Positions 17,694-26,944 of a stretch of DNA of 64,000 nt are shown one piece after another. A program made the position numbers and the translations under genes. The stretch comes from Bacillota bacterium. Lineage in GTDB: Bacteria > Bacillota > Clostridia > Lachnospirales > Lachnospiraceae. Where the stretch lies: positions 1 through 64,000 of the forward strand of contig JAEVYY010000003.1 in assembly GCA_023392535.1 (NCBI GenBank), given 5' to 3'. The notes under the pieces are model-generated. The model saw only the letters and a program-made list of their open reading frames with translations. It did not search any database and was not told where the DNA came from. Positions within the stretch are counted from its first letter, which is position 1; each line of letters begins with the position of its first letter.

Positions 17694-17773
17694 TAACATT
17701 TCTGGAAAAAAAAGAAAAGATATGATACCATAAAAAATAGAAGCTTGTCTAAATTGAGAAGGGGACGTGAATC

Positions 17774-18010
17774 ATGAATAAGTGGATTACAGCGATGGTA
17801 TCATTTGTAGGAGTCATTACTTTGGCTTGTGGAATTGGTTTAAGAGGAAAGGGAAGTACAGCAGTTTCGGTCATAGGAGGAGCAGATGGCCCGACCTCTG
17901 TGTTCATAGCTGGTAAAACAGGAACAAATTCCGCCTGGTATCTTATTATTACAGGTATTATATTATTAGTAGCAGCAACTTTTGTATGGTTCTTTTCTAA
18001 GAAGAGGTAA
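17774..18010 (+). CDS. 78-residue microprotein with OadB GGADGPT motif
   Basis: The protein consists of two membrane helices (residues 5-24 and 54-73) around a loop VIGGADGPTSVFIAG (residues 33-47). That motif is the conserved Na+-site region of the beta subunit of Na+-translocating decarboxylases (OadB), in which its Asp is functionally essential. Everything else of OadB is absent, so this cannot be a decarboxylase subunit on its own. GAAGGGG precedes the ATG. Its stop overlaps the start of the VOC gene. Related short proteins are often auto-annotated as decarboxylase beta subunits. Confidence 0.75.
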   Translation: MNKWITAMVSFVGVITLACGIGLRGKGSTAVSVIGGADGPTSVFIAGKTGTNSAWYLIITGIILLVAATFVWFFSKKR

Positions 18011-18477
18011 TGATGAAACTGAAAAATATCTTATTTGTTGTAGATAATATCGAAAAATCGAAGACCTTTTATAGAGATTTATTCGGATTACAGATAATTA
18101 CGGATTTTGGTGAAAATGTAATTTTAACAGAAGGACTAGTGTTGCAGGAAAAAAAGCGATGGGAAAAATATGTGGAAAAAAGCGTAGATCTGGGTGGAAA
18201 TGATGCGGAGCTGTATTTTGAAGAAAACGATATGGACAGTTTTCTGGAAAAACTAGAGAATAGTGAATTTGAAATAGAATTTGTGAATCCGTGTATAGAG
18301 CATGATTGGGGACAAAGAGTGGTACGCATATACGATCCGGACATGCATGTGATTGAGGTCGGGGAAACGTTGGAATACGTGGCAAGAAGACTATTAAAAG
18401 CAGGAATGACTGTGGAGCAGGTGGCAAAAAAGACACAATTGCCACCTTCACAGGTGGAAAAGATAATGTGGAAGTGA
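18010..18477 (+). CDS. VOC/glyoxalase-fold protein
   Basis: This 155-residue vicinal oxygen chelate protein has an N-terminal beta-alpha-beta unit (ILFVVDNIEKSKTFYRDLFGLQ), then AELYFEENDMDSFLEKL and ending RIYDPDMHVIEVGE, typical of the glyoxalase/bleomycin-resistance superfamily. The last 30 residues (RRLLKAGMTVEQVAKKTQLP) form an extra HTH-like tail. It overlaps the microprotein gene by one base (taATG), so the two are translated together. The substrate is unknown. Confidence 0.85.
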   Translation: MMKLKNILFVVDNIEKSKTFYRDLFGLQIITDFGENVILTEGLVLQEKKRWEKYVEKSVDLGGNDAELYFEENDMDSFLEKLENSEFEIEFVNPCIEHDWGQRVVRIYDPDMHVIEVGETLEYVARRLLKAGMTVEQVAKKTQLPPSQVEKIMWK

Positions 18478-18481
18478 TCCT

Positions 18482-19240
18482 CTATTTTCCAGTAAGAAGA
18501 AAATTGGAGATATAAAACAACACGAAGGCATGTGCAGGATAAAAGATATAGAAAAAGTACTTCATGCGGTAGCCTCTCTGGTTATTATACAAAAGCATCA
18601 GAGGAAGTGCTAGGATCATAAAGAATTGAACCGCCCAATCTCCAACTAGTTTTTCCGTGCTGTACTGGCCGATGCAGAATAGGATATACATGGCACAGAA
18701 AAGTTCTTTTTTCTCTTTTAAAAAGTACATCAGAACTCCTAATATGAGAAATAAAGATCCATATTCATTGAGTGCAAGGTTCGGGATTATACCGGTAAGA
18801 AAATCTCCATTCACATAATACCTGAAAAATGGAATGGTGCTCTGGGCGATATAGTAAAGAACTTGTACAAGGAAAATCAAGGCCAACATGAGAGAACCTT
18901 TCTTTTGGTCTTTTTGAAAGAGTTCTATGGTGCTGATGATGATACCTACCAGAAACAGGGAAAGAAAAATATTATGATTACCAAATCCCCCATCTGTTTT
19001 CAAATAGGTGTCTATGAAATAAATGAGGAGTGTCATAAAAACACTCATAAGATAGAGTCGAAGTAAATACTTCTTTCTGTCAGATGAATAGTGATATCCC
19101 CAAACCATACAAAACAAGAACAGGGGATAAGAGCCCCGACCGAGATAACGAAACCATATAGGGGCTCCCTCAAAATAGAAACCAATATGATCGATTACCA
19201 TTAGTACCAAGGCAATCATTTTTAATGTAAAAGTATTCAT
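18482..19240 (-). CDS. TraX-family membrane protein
   Basis: The 252-residue polytopic protein starts LKMIALVLMVIDHIGFYF and contains YLGRGSYPLFLFCMVWGYHY, the conserved beginning of TraX-like acyltransferase-type membrane proteins. These proteins N-acetylate pilin in F plasmids, but chromosomal homologues in Firmicutes have no defined role. It converges with the VOC gene, four bases apart. AAAGGAGG precedes the ATG. Confidence 0.85.
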   Translation of the reverse strand: MNTFTLKMIALVLMVIDHIGFYFEGAPIWFRYLGRGSYPLFLFCMVWGYHYSSDRKKYLLRLYLMSVFMTLLIYFIDTYLKTDGGFGNHNIFLSLFLVGIIISTIELFQKDQKKGSLMLALIFLVQVLYYIAQSTIPFFRYYVNGDFLTGIIPNLALNEYGSLFLILGVLMYFLKEKKELFCAMYILFCIGQYSTEKLVGDWAVQFFMILALPLMLLYNNQRGYRMKYFFYIFYPAHAFVLFYISNFLLTGK

Positions 19241-19407
19241 ATGTAACCTCCTTTAGATAATTAGCCGATCTAATATTGGTATATTATAAATGAAGGAATT
19301 GATAAATCAAGTGCATACAGGACATTGAAAGAAATCTGAAAGAATAATGTCATAAAAATATTGGATAGTATTTGTTAAGCTTACTAAAAGTAATGAAAGG
19401 TAATTAT

Positions 19408-20109
19408 ATGGATCAGATAACTATATTGGTAGCAGATGATGATAAGGATATTGTTGAGGTTCTGACAAGAATCTTAGAACAGGAGGACTACCATATATAT
19501 AAGGCTTCCAATGGCATTGACGCACTGGAAATATTACAGGAACAGGAAATCCAATTAGTATTACTTGACATTATGATGCCAAGAATGAACGGATTAACAG
19601 CAATGCTTAAAATAAGGGAGAAGAAGAATATCCCGATCATTATCTTATCAGCAAAAACTGAAGAAAGTGATATTGTGTCAGGCCTGGAACTTGGCGCAGA
19701 TGATTACATTGAAAAACCGTTTAATACGCCTGAATTACTTGCCAGAGTAAAGGCTCAGATCAGGCGATATATGATACTTGGAAATGGAAAAGTGGAAGTC
19801 AGGGATGAAATTATTAGAAACGGTTTACTAGAGCTTGACCGCAGTAGTAAACAAATGAGAATAAATGGAACGATATGTAATTTAACGGCTACGGAATACA
19901 AGATAATGGAGTTGTTAATGGAAAATGCCGGAAGAGTATTTTCAGCAGAGCAGATTTATCAAAGTGTATGGAATGAGGATGCCTATAGTATTGAAAATAC
20001 GGTAATGATACATATTCGGCGGATTCGTCAGAAGATAGAGATAAATCCGAATAAGCCGGTCTATTTAAAGGTGGTGTGGGGAATTGGTTACAAAATTGAA
20101 AAAATGTAA
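19408..20109 (+). CDS. OmpR/PhoB-family response regulator
   Basis: This 233-residue regulator has a receiver domain (DDDKDIVEV near residue 9, phosphoacceptor in LVLLDIMMP, and EKPFNTPEL) and a C-terminal winged helix (GLLELDRSSKQMRINGTICNLTATEYKIMELL to YKIEKM). ATG 19408 with GAAAGG seven bases upstream is chosen over a TTG at 19372. Its end overlaps the start of the kinase gene. The closest functional type is VanR-like, but the target is unknown. Confidence 0.93.
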   Translation: MDQITILVADDDKDIVEVLTRILEQEDYHIYKASNGIDALEILQEQEIQLVLLDIMMPRMNGLTAMLKIREKKNIPIIILSAKTEESDIVSGLELGADDYIEKPFNTPELLARVKAQIRRYMILGNGKVEVRDEIIRNGLLELDRSSKQMRINGTICNLTATEYKIMELLMENAGRVFSAEQIYQSVWNEDAYSIENTVMIHIRRIRQKIEINPNKPVYLKVVWGIGYKIEKM

Positions 20110-21676
20110 GAAGTATCACTTGCTTTTTATGATTAATATCATCTTATACGGCATAATGGGGACTATGCTCAGCCTAATGAACAGTCGTTTCTTCTATGAT
20201 GAATGGGGCTATGATTTTTTTCAAAAGAATCTTAGCATCTATATTTATATTGGATTTACTCTGCAAATTATTATGCTGGTTTTTTTTCTCTATTTTATTC
20301 AAGATACGGAAAGTCATACGGCTTCTATTATTAGGAAAATACCTTCAGAGTTAATCGTTATAGTATTTGTTTTAAGTACTGTAGGGATATATCTATATAG
20401 CTTTCAGCAACCTTTGTCCCGGATGGAAGCAGAATTTTATGACGACGTATATCAATTTGGGTCTATTTACGGGCAAGCAATAAAGGAAAGCATACTTGCA
20501 TTTGTGAGAAATGGATTGATTGCAACGGTATATCTATGGACCTTAATGGCCTTCATGATAAAAATAAAAGGCAGGTACCTAAGCAAGGATAGCCTGCTTT
20601 TAAAGCTTTTCCAACACTATAATAAAAATAGAGTAAGTACCTTAAGAAGGATGTATGTGAATGATATACTTTTTATCTTTTTTCAATTGGTACTTTTTCT
20701 ATCTGTAGTTATTTTCAATAGGATAGCGGTCAGAAGATTTAATAGTATTCAATTTTATATCTATTTCGTTGCCTTGCCCTTATTGTGTGAAAGTATTTTG
20801 ATAGGGTGGAAATGTAAAGTAGAAATCAAACAAAAGGATATCCGTACTTTAGTAAATGAAATTCATAACATAAAGTTGGGACAAGTTCAAATCGAAAATA
20901 AGATACCTACTAGTTCTTTTCTATATGAGACTGGTGAAGAACTAAAGCATATTTCCTGTAATCTCCATAACAGTTTACAGCAGCAAATGAAAAATGAAAA
21001 ACTAAAGGTGGATTTGATCACAAATATTTCCCATGATTTGAAGACCCCGCTTACCTCAATTATTGGTTATATCGATTTGTTAGCAGCCAAGGATTATATG
21101 AATAGTGAAGATAAGCATTATATTACGGAACTTAAGAAAAAAGCAGAGAAATTAGATGATATGATTAAAGCGGTATTTGAGTTGTCCAAAGCCTCCAGTG
21201 GGAATATATTGATAGAAAGATCAAAACTGAATTTGAACAAGTTGATCATGCAGACTATGGCAGATATGGAAGATGACATTATGAACTCGGGTTTCGTAAT
21301 AAAAACACAATTTACAGAAGAGAGCTTGGTATTTTGGGGGGATGGGAATAAGTTATATCTTGTCTGTCAAAATTTGATAAGCAACGCGTTAAAATATTCT
21401 TTAACGGGTAGTAGAATTTATATAAAAACATATGCAGAACCGGGGATTGCGGTATTAAGTATTCAAAATACGTCAGCCTATGAAATGGATTTCACCCCAG
21501 AAGAGATATCAGCAAGATTTGTAAGGGGAGAGGAGTCCAGAAGTGATGGTGGTAATGGGCTTGGTCTTGCTATTGCCAGAACATACTCGGAAGTTTGCGG
21601 TGGTGCATTCAAAATCTCAATGGAAGGGGATATGTTTAAAGTGACGATTAAGTTCCCTCTGGGGGATCAGCAATGA
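20084..21676 (+). CDS. Sensor histidine kinase (VanS/EnvZ-like)
   Basis: This 530-residue kinase has at least five hydrophobic segments in the first 240 residues. A HisKA segment (NISHDLKTPLTSIIGYIDLL, His near residue 317) and HATPase_c (NLISNALKYSL, GGNGLGLAIARTYSEV) follow. No ATG start fits: TTG 20084 and TTG 20096 are the candidates, both inside the regulator gene, so coupled translation is likely. It is the partner of the OmpR-type regulator. Neighbours give no clear clue to the signal. Confidence 0.9.
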   Translation: MVTKLKKCKKYHLLFMINIILYGIMGTMLSLMNSRFFYDEWGYDFFQKNLSIYIYIGFTLQIIMLVFFLYFIQDTESHTASIIRKIPSELIVIVFVLSTVGIYLYSFQQPLSRMEAEFYDDVYQFGSIYGQAIKESILAFVRNGLIATVYLWTLMAFMIKIKGRYLSKDSLLLKLFQHYNKNRVSTLRRMYVNDILFIFFQLVLFLSVVIFNRIAVRRFNSIQFYIYFVALPLLCESILIGWKCKVEIKQKDIRTLVNEIHNIKLGQVQIENKIPTSSFLYETGEELKHISCNLHNSLQQQMKNEKLKVDLITNISHDLKTPLTSIIGYIDLLAAKDYMNSEDKHYITELKKKAEKLDDMIKAVFELSKASSGNILIERSKLNLNKLIMQTMADMEDDIMNSGFVIKTQFTEESLVFWGDGNKLYLVCQNLISNALKYSLTGSRIYIKTYAEPGIAVLSIQNTSAYEMDFTPEEISARFVRGEESRSDGGNGLGLAIARTYSEVCGGAFKISMEGDMFKVTIKFPLGDQQ

Positions 21677-21691
21677 ATAAAAGTCCCGAAT

Positions 21692-21721
21692 TTGACTTTC
21701 TACACACTGTTATGTTATACT
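21692..21721 (+). promoter_or_regulatory. Promoter for the 38-codon peptide gene
   Basis: TTGACT at 21692-21697 and TATACT at 21716-21721 are separated by 18 bases, about 115 bases before the small ORF. Confidence 0.5.
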
Positions 21722-21834
21722 TTTAAGGAACAGTGGTTGAAGTAAGTAATAAAAGTAGTTTTTAGTACCGAGCATGGGTATGTTTTAAATTTAAAATAGA
21801 TCTAAGTTAGGTACTGGGAAAAAAGGATGATATA

Positions 21835-21951
21835 ATGAAATTATTACTGAAAAAACAAATTTTAGAACTGGGGTCTGCACAGGCTCAGATGGGAATGTGC
21901 TATACTATCATCCGGTGGTATAATGTGAGTCACTTTTATGGCGAAACTTAG
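21835..21951 (+). CDS. 38-codon aromatic-rich peptide gene, unrecognised
   Basis: This short ORF starts with ATG 21835, preceded by AAAAGGATG with suitable spacing, and ends at TAG 21949-21951, directly before a strong terminator. The product has a basic, helical leader-like N-terminus (MKLLLKKQILELGSAQAQMG) and a C-terminal part rich in aromatic residues (CYTIIRWYNVSHFYGET) with one Cys. It looks like a ribosomally made peptide or a small membrane-active peptide, but no maturation enzyme or transporter adjoins it. It could also be the remnant of a larger gene. It lies between a two-component system and the osmoprotectant operon. Confidence 0.5.
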   Translation: MKLLLKKQILELGSAQAQMGMCYTIIRWYNVSHFYGET

Positions 21952-21993
21952 ACACTCTAACTCTATGAAACAATAGAGTTAGGGTGTTTTTTT
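21952..21993 (+). terminator. Strong terminator after the 38-codon ORF
   Basis: A 15-bp stem ACACTCTAACTCTAT / ATAGAGTTAGGGTGT has one G-U pair, a 6-base loop and a run of Ts. It starts one base after the peptide stop codon and isolates the opu operon. Confidence 0.92.
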
Positions 21994-22054
21994 AATTGCT
22001 TGGATGATTGGAAAAACCTGCTAATTGTATTTCTAAAATGAAAAGGAGGCTGAA

Positions 22055-23233
22055 ATGGTAAAAGTAAAAAATCTTTACAAAATTTACGGTTCAAAACCTA
22101 GGAAGGCACTAGAACTTGTAAAAAATGGGGTTACAAAAGATGAATTATTAAAAAGAACAGGGAATGGAATCGGTATTAATCATGCGGATTTTGAAGTGGC
22201 AAAAGGGGAGATATTCGTGGTCATGGGACTATCGGGAAGTGGAAAGTCAACTTTGATTCGTTGCCTCAATCGTCTGATAGAACCCACGGATGGAAAAGTG
22301 ATCATTGATGGAGAGGATATCTGTGCCTGTGATGATAAAAAGCTGCTAGAGATCAGAAGAAAAAAAATAGCCATGGTTTTTCAGCACTTTGCCCTATTTC
22401 CTCATAGGACCGTATCTGAAAATGTCGCTTATGGATTGGAAGTACAAAAAGAAGATAAGGATCTTAGAAAGAAAAAAGCATATGAATCATTGGCCATGGT
22501 GGGACTAAAAGGTTATGAGGAGTCTTATCCAAACGAATTAAGCGGTGGTATGCAGCAAAGAGTGGGCCTTGCCAGGGCATTGGCCACAGATGCTGACATT
22601 TTGCTTATGGATGAAGCTTTTAGTGCATTGGATCCATTAATACGTACAGAGATGCAGGATGAACTGATGGCATTACAGGATAATATGAAAAAAACGATTA
22701 TTTTTATTACCCATGATCTGGATGAAGCTTTAAAAATCGGTGATCGTATAGCAATCATGAAAGAAGGAGTCATTGTTCAGATTGGTACACCAGAAGAGAT
22801 CTTAGAACATCCGGCAGATAAATATGTAAAAACATTTATTAAAGATGTGAACCGGACAAAAGTGCTGACAGCATCTACCATCATGAAAAAGCCAGATCCC
22901 ATTATAACGCAAAAAGATGGCATTCGTATGGCTGTTAGAAAAATGGAAGAGGCAAATATTTCAAGTATATTTGTTGTGAACAAAGAGAGAATTTTACAGG
23001 GTCTTGTCACCATTGATGCAGCGGTGGAAGCAATTAAAAGTGGTGAGACAGATATCAGCCAGCTCTTTATTGAAGATGTGGAAAAGGTCGCTCCCGATAC
23101 CACTTTAAGCGATTTGTTACCAATTGCAGTTCATACCAAATATCCGATTGCTGTTTTGAATGAACAGAGAAAATTGCTGGGAATTATTGTAAGAGTCACA
23201 GTACTTGCAGGTATTGCCGGAGAGGAGATGTAA
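22055..23233 (+). CDS. opuAA: Glycine betaine/proline ABC transporter ATP-binding protein
   Basis: This 392-residue ATPase of the OpuA/ProV group carries the extended N-terminal region KVKNLYKIYGSKPRKALEL. It has Walker A GLSGSGKST (about 59-67), signature LSGGMQQR (about 163-170), Walker B ILLMDEAFSALD and two C-terminal CBS domains (about 280-390) that sense ionic strength. It starts a three-gene importer for compatible solutes, used in osmotic stress. AAAGGAGG precedes the ATG, and the terminator upstream means it has its own promoter. Confidence 0.95.
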   Translation: MVKVKNLYKIYGSKPRKALELVKNGVTKDELLKRTGNGIGINHADFEVAKGEIFVVMGLSGSGKSTLIRCLNRLIEPTDGKVIIDGEDICACDDKKLLEIRRKKIAMVFQHFALFPHRTVSENVAYGLEVQKEDKDLRKKKAYESLAMVGLKGYEESYPNELSGGMQQRVGLARALATDADILLMDEAFSALDPLIRTEMQDELMALQDNMKKTIIFITHDLDEALKIGDRIAIMKEGVIVQIGTPEEILEHPADKYVKTFIKDVNRTKVLTASTIMKKPDPIITQKDGIRMAVRKMEEANISSIFVVNKERILQGLVTIDAAVEAIKSGETDISQLFIEDVEKVAPDTTLSDLLPIAVHTKYPIAVLNEQRKLLGIIVRVTVLAGIAGEEM

Positions 23234-23234
23234 T

Positions 23235-24077
23235 ATGTTTAGATTACCTTTGGGAGACTACTTTGAAGTAGTAATTGATTGGTTGAAAGTGAACGGGGAC
23301 TCTTTTTTTCGTGGAATGAAAGAGGGAGTACTATTTGTGATAAATCGGCTGGAAGATTTTCTGGTACTCATACCCTGGTGGCTGTTAATTATTATTGTGG
23401 TACTGTTAGCTTGGCGTGTATCAGGAAAAAAACTGGCATTATTGAGTGGGATTGGTCTTAGCTTAATCTATTCCATAAATTTGTGGGACGAAATGTTGGT
23501 AACACTTGCACTGGTATTTGGATCTACTTTACTGGCACTATTAATTGGTATTCCGATAGGAATATGGATGGCTAAGAAGGATCCGGTAGAAAAGATAATG
23601 AAACCCGTTTTGGATTTTATGCAGACCATGCCAGCGTTTGTTTACTTGATTCCGTCTGTTATCTTTTTCGGGTTGGGAAAAATGCCTGGGGCAATTGCTA
23701 CGATTATATTTGCCATGCCACCAGTAGTACGTCTTACCGATCTTGGTATTAGGCAGGTTCCAAAAGACGTGATGGAAGCAGCAGCCTCGTTTGGATCGAC
23801 CTCGGGTCAAATGCTCTGTAAAGTGCAGTTTCCACTAGCTATGCCTACCATATTGACTGGAGTGAACCAGACAATCATGCTTTCACTTTCTATGGTCGTC
23901 ATATCGGCGATGATCGGAGCGAGGGGACTGGGGGAGGTTGTTTTGAATGGTGTGACTCAAATGAAGATCGGAAAAGGATTTGAAGGAGGAATCGCTGTCG
24001 TAATTCTTGCAATCATCCTGGATAGGCTGACCCAGTCGATCGGGAAAAAATCAGGTAGGAAAAAACAAGGACAATAA
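23235..24077 (+). CDS. opuAB: Glycine betaine/proline ABC transporter permease
   Basis: This is a 280-residue ProW/OpuAB-like permease with six to seven membrane helices and the EAA-type loop MEAAASFGSTSGQMLCKVQFPLAMPT. ATG 23235 has GGAGATG just before it. A start at 23205 would read into the ATPase gene and lacks a ribosome binding site. The substrate-binding domain is a separate gene rather than fused as in some OpuABC proteins. Confidence 0.95.
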   Translation: MFRLPLGDYFEVVIDWLKVNGDSFFRGMKEGVLFVINRLEDFLVLIPWWLLIIIVVLLAWRVSGKKLALLSGIGLSLIYSINLWDEMLVTLALVFGSTLLALLIGIPIGIWMAKKDPVEKIMKPVLDFMQTMPAFVYLIPSVIFFGLGKMPGAIATIIFAMPPVVRLTDLGIRQVPKDVMEAAASFGSTSGQMLCKVQFPLAMPTILTGVNQTIMLSLSMVVISAMIGARGLGEVVLNGVTQMKIGKGFEGGIAVVILAIILDRLTQSIGKKSGRKKQGQ

Positions 24078-24110
24078 TCAAATGAAAGAATAGTTAAAAA
24101 GGAGATTATT

Positions 24111-25055
24111 ATGGGAAAATCATTTAAGAAAAGCGTAGTTATACTAGTAACATTGGCCATGTCAGGCTTTTTGCTTGGTGGCTGTAAGAGAGCGGAAGAA
24201 AGTTCGGCATCTTTAGAATCAGAGAGCACCGTTATCAAGGAAGAGCTAGAGAGCAGATCCGTAGATATGGGAAAAGAAGGAACTATTAAATTGGTCTATG
24301 TCAATTGGGCAGAAGGAATTGCCATGACGAATCTGGCAAAAGTAATTTTAGAAGAAAAGATGGGGTATGATGTCGAAGTGACTATGGCTGATGTAGCACC
24401 TATTTTTACCTCTCTGGCAAATGGAGATCAAGATGTATTTATGGATGCATGGCTGCCTGTTACGCATAAAAGCTATATGGAAGAATATGGGAATTACCTT
24501 GAAGACCTTGGGATTACTTTTGAAGGAGCAAAGATTGGGCTGGTTGTACCGTCTTATATGGACATTACCAGTATCACGGAGTTGAATAGCATAGCCAAGG
24601 ATTTGCACGGAGAAATGATTGGAATTGATTCTGGGGCAGGAATCATGACAACAACAGAAGAGGCGATGGATACCTATGGTCTTAATCTCGAATTGATTCC
24701 GGGTAGCGGTCCTGCTATGACAGCTGCCTTAGGTACTGCGATTGAAAAGGAAGAACCGATCGTTGTTACGGGTTGGGAACCTCATTGGAAATTTGCAAGA
24801 TGGGACTTGAAATTCTTGGATGATCCGGAAAACGTTTACGGGGCTTCGGAAACCATTCATACCATTACGAGAAAAGGATTTAGCGATGATATGCCAAAAG
24901 CTGCAAAATTCTTAGAAAAGTTCTTTCTGGATAGCCAACAGTTAGGGGATTTAATGGGAGCGATTTCTGATAGCAAGGAAGAACCGGAAGTGGCAGCAAA
25001 AGAATGGATGGAAAAAAATGAAGATCTAGTCCATTCCTGGATTTCAGAAAATTAA
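24111..25055 (+). CDS. opuAC: Glycine betaine-binding lipoprotein
   Basis: This 314-residue protein has a signal peptide ending in lipobox LGGC (residues 21-24) and an OpuAC/ProX substrate-binding domain. KLVYVNWAEGIAMTNLAKVILEEKMGY and DVFMDAWLPVTHKSYME carry the Trp residues that form the aromatic cage for quaternary amines. It captures betaine or proline outside the cell for the OpuA permease. AAAGGAG precedes the ATG. Confidence 0.94.
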   Translation: MGKSFKKSVVILVTLAMSGFLLGGCKRAEESSASLESESTVIKEELESRSVDMGKEGTIKLVYVNWAEGIAMTNLAKVILEEKMGYDVEVTMADVAPIFTSLANGDQDVFMDAWLPVTHKSYMEEYGNYLEDLGITFEGAKIGLVVPSYMDITSITELNSIAKDLHGEMIGIDSGAGIMTTTEEAMDTYGLNLELIPGSGPAMTAALGTAIEKEEPIVVTGWEPHWKFARWDLKFLDDPENVYGASETIHTITRKGFSDDMPKAAKFLEKFFLDSQQLGDLMGAISDSKEEPEVAAKEWMEKNEDLVHSWISEN

Positions 25056-25182
25056 GAAGCCTAATTAATTATTTTTGACAAACATAGGTAAAAATGCTAG
25101 ATTAAAATAGTTCCTATAAAAAAATATTCAGTTGTATCAGTTTGAATTAGGAACTTACATCCATGATAAAGAGGATTACGAT

Positions 25183-25617
25183 ATGCAAGAGGAAATAACC
25201 GATTTAATTAGAAAATATTATGATGATTGGTTTGAAATCAATAAAATATATTATATATGGGCAAAAAAGCATAATATTTCACAAAAAACTCTTTTTGTTT
25301 TATATGAAATACTTAATTCGGAAGCGGCATGTACACAGACTTTAATTTGTGATCATACCTCGTACAAGAAACAGACGGTATCTCAAATTCTAAGCAGCTT
25401 GGAAAAGCAAAAATTGATAAAAAGAGAAGTGAATAAGACCGATAAAAGAAACCGTTTCATCACCCTGACTCCGGAAGGAGAAGTATATGCAAGAACATTC
25501 ATGGAAGAATTGAAGGCAACTGAAATCAAAGCATTTATGTTACTGACACCAAAAGAGAGAAAGACTGTGATTGACGGACTTCATTTATTGGCACGGGTCT
25601 TAGATCGGACCTTTTGA
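25183..25617 (+). CDS. MarR-family transcriptional regulator
   Basis: This 144-residue winged HTH protein contains KKQTVSQILSSLEKQKLIKREVNKTDKRNRFITLTPEG, the classical MarR recognition helix and wing. The start ATG 25183 is preferred over TTG 25132 because AAAGAGGA lies seven bases upstream. It follows the opu operon by about 130 bases on the same strand and is the natural candidate to regulate it, but this is inferred from position only. Confidence 0.87.
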   Translation: MQEEITDLIRKYYDDWFEINKIYYIWAKKHNISQKTLFVLYEILNSEAACTQTLICDHTSYKKQTVSQILSSLEKQKLIKREVNKTDKRNRFITLTPEGEVYARTFMEELKATEIKAFMLLTPKERKTVIDGLHLLARVLDRTF

Positions 25618-25661
25618 TTATTGTGTTAAAAACATATTAATTTCCTGATCCAGGGAAAAAA

Positions 25662-25698
25662 CATCCTCACAATCTACAATACGCAGATTGTGAGGATG
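25662..25698 (-). terminator. Terminator of ndk (also useful for the MarR gene)
   Basis: A perfect 14-bp stem CATCCTCACAATCT / AGATTGTGAGGATG is followed on the minus strand by a T run (GTTTTTTCCC), 16 bases after the ndk stop. Confidence 0.85.
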
Positions 25699-25713
25699 AA
25701 CATAAAATTTTAT

Positions 25714-26130
25714 TTAACCTTCATAGCGAATCAAGTCTCTCCAGATTTCAATTTCCCGGTTCGCCACTTCGACAGATTCGGAGCCATGCACCGCATTTTC
25801 CTGCACATCAGTGCCATACATATAACGGATGGTTCCAGGTCTTGTTTTTGCAGGATTTGTAGCACCGTTGATCTCTCTTACGATATTGACAACATTTTCT
25901 CCTTCCAGAACTAAGACCACGACTTCAGAAGAAGACATATAGTCAATCACATCCTTAAAAAAATCTTTTACTTTCAAATCTTCATAATGTTTTTCCAACA
26001 CTTCCCTTGTAGCCAGAACTCTGTGCGCATGAATGATTTCCAGGCGGTTATCTTCATAAATAGAAATAATCTTTCCGACTAACTTTTTCTTTACTGCCTC
26101 AGGTTTGATGATCACGAGCGTTCTTTCCAT
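25714..26130 (-). CDS. ndk: Nucleoside diphosphate kinase
   Basis: This 138-residue cytosolic enzyme transfers the gamma phosphate between nucleoside triphosphates and diphosphates. It shows the N-terminal ERTLVIIKPEAVKK and the C-terminal MYGTDVQENAVHGSESVEVANREI with the phospho-histidine in NAVHGS. Length is normal. GGGG precedes the ATG at a reasonable distance. It stands alone between the MarR gene and a minus-strand membrane protein. Confidence 0.97.
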   Translation of the reverse strand: MERTLVIIKPEAVKKKLVGKIISIYEDNRLEIIHAHRVLATREVLEKHYEDLKVKDFFKDVIDYMSSSEVVVLVLEGENVVNIVREINGATNPAKTRPGTIRYMYGTDVQENAVHGSESVEVANREIEIWRDLIRYEG

Positions 26131-26269
26131 ACAATTCTACCCCTTTGTTATAGTTTTCTGACAGAATATTAATATACTGACATGTGTAAAACAATTAAAT
26201 TATACTATATTTGTTAATTTTATAAAAGGGGAAACAGGTATTTAATTCAGACAATTTTCTACAAATCTT

Positions 26270-26944
26270 TTACAAGCCCATTTCTTTTTTTTCCAAATCC
26301 AGGAACATCAATAAAAATCCAAATAGTAAAAATAAATCACACACAATAATGGCCCGTTCCTGCCAGATTTCCACACTGAAATTCCCAAGAATTGCTCCTA
26401 ATACAAAAAATAAAATAACACCATAAAATAATAAGCCTTTTTTTCCTTCTTCCTTCTTGTGTGAGTGAAAAAATTCCATCAATGATTGTGTTGCCGTACG
26501 CAAATTACCAATGCACATAGTAGTAGCAATCCCATAGCCATTTATTTTACGAAATGTTTCTACCTGAATCCCACAGGCAAAAGAAGTCATACTGTTTGCC
26601 AGCAAGTTTTCACTCTGGGGGAGGAAACTAACAAAAAGTAATACGATCGCTTCCAAAAAGATAGTTAACTGTCTCCAATGCAATCCTTTTCTTTCTTTCA
26701 ATTTCAGCCTTGTGAAGTCTGCAATTGCAATACCAACGGTAAATGCGAACACGGGGAATGCGTATTGCAGTGCATTTATATAACTGCCCTTTGCAATATA
26801 GATGCCCATTAATAAGATATTACCCGTCTGTGCATTTGCAAATACATGTCCACGGTATAGATAGGAATAAGCATCCATAAATCCACCTGATAACGCTAAT
26901 AAAATTACAATAAATATAGATTCTGACATTTGTTTCTGTTTCAT
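26270..26944 (-). CDS. YoaK/DUF1275-family membrane protein
   Basis: The 224-residue polytopic protein has the family signature SGGFMDAYSYLYRGHVFANAQTGNILLMGI (about residues 18-47) and CGIQVETFRKINGYGIATTMCIGNLRT. About six membrane helices are expected. YoaK-type proteins are widespread and of unknown function. AGGAG precedes the ATG. It is transcribed away from the next sugar locus. Confidence 0.88.
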   Translation of the reverse strand: MKQKQMSESIFIVILLALSGGFMDAYSYLYRGHVFANAQTGNILLMGIYIAKGSYINALQYAFPVFAFTVGIAIADFTRLKLKERKGLHWRQLTIFLEAIVLLFVSFLPQSENLLANSMTSFACGIQVETFRKINGYGIATTMCIGNLRTATQSLMEFFHSHKKEEGKKGLLFYGVILFFVLGAILGNFSVEIWQERAIIVCDLFLLFGFLLMFLDLEKKEMGL

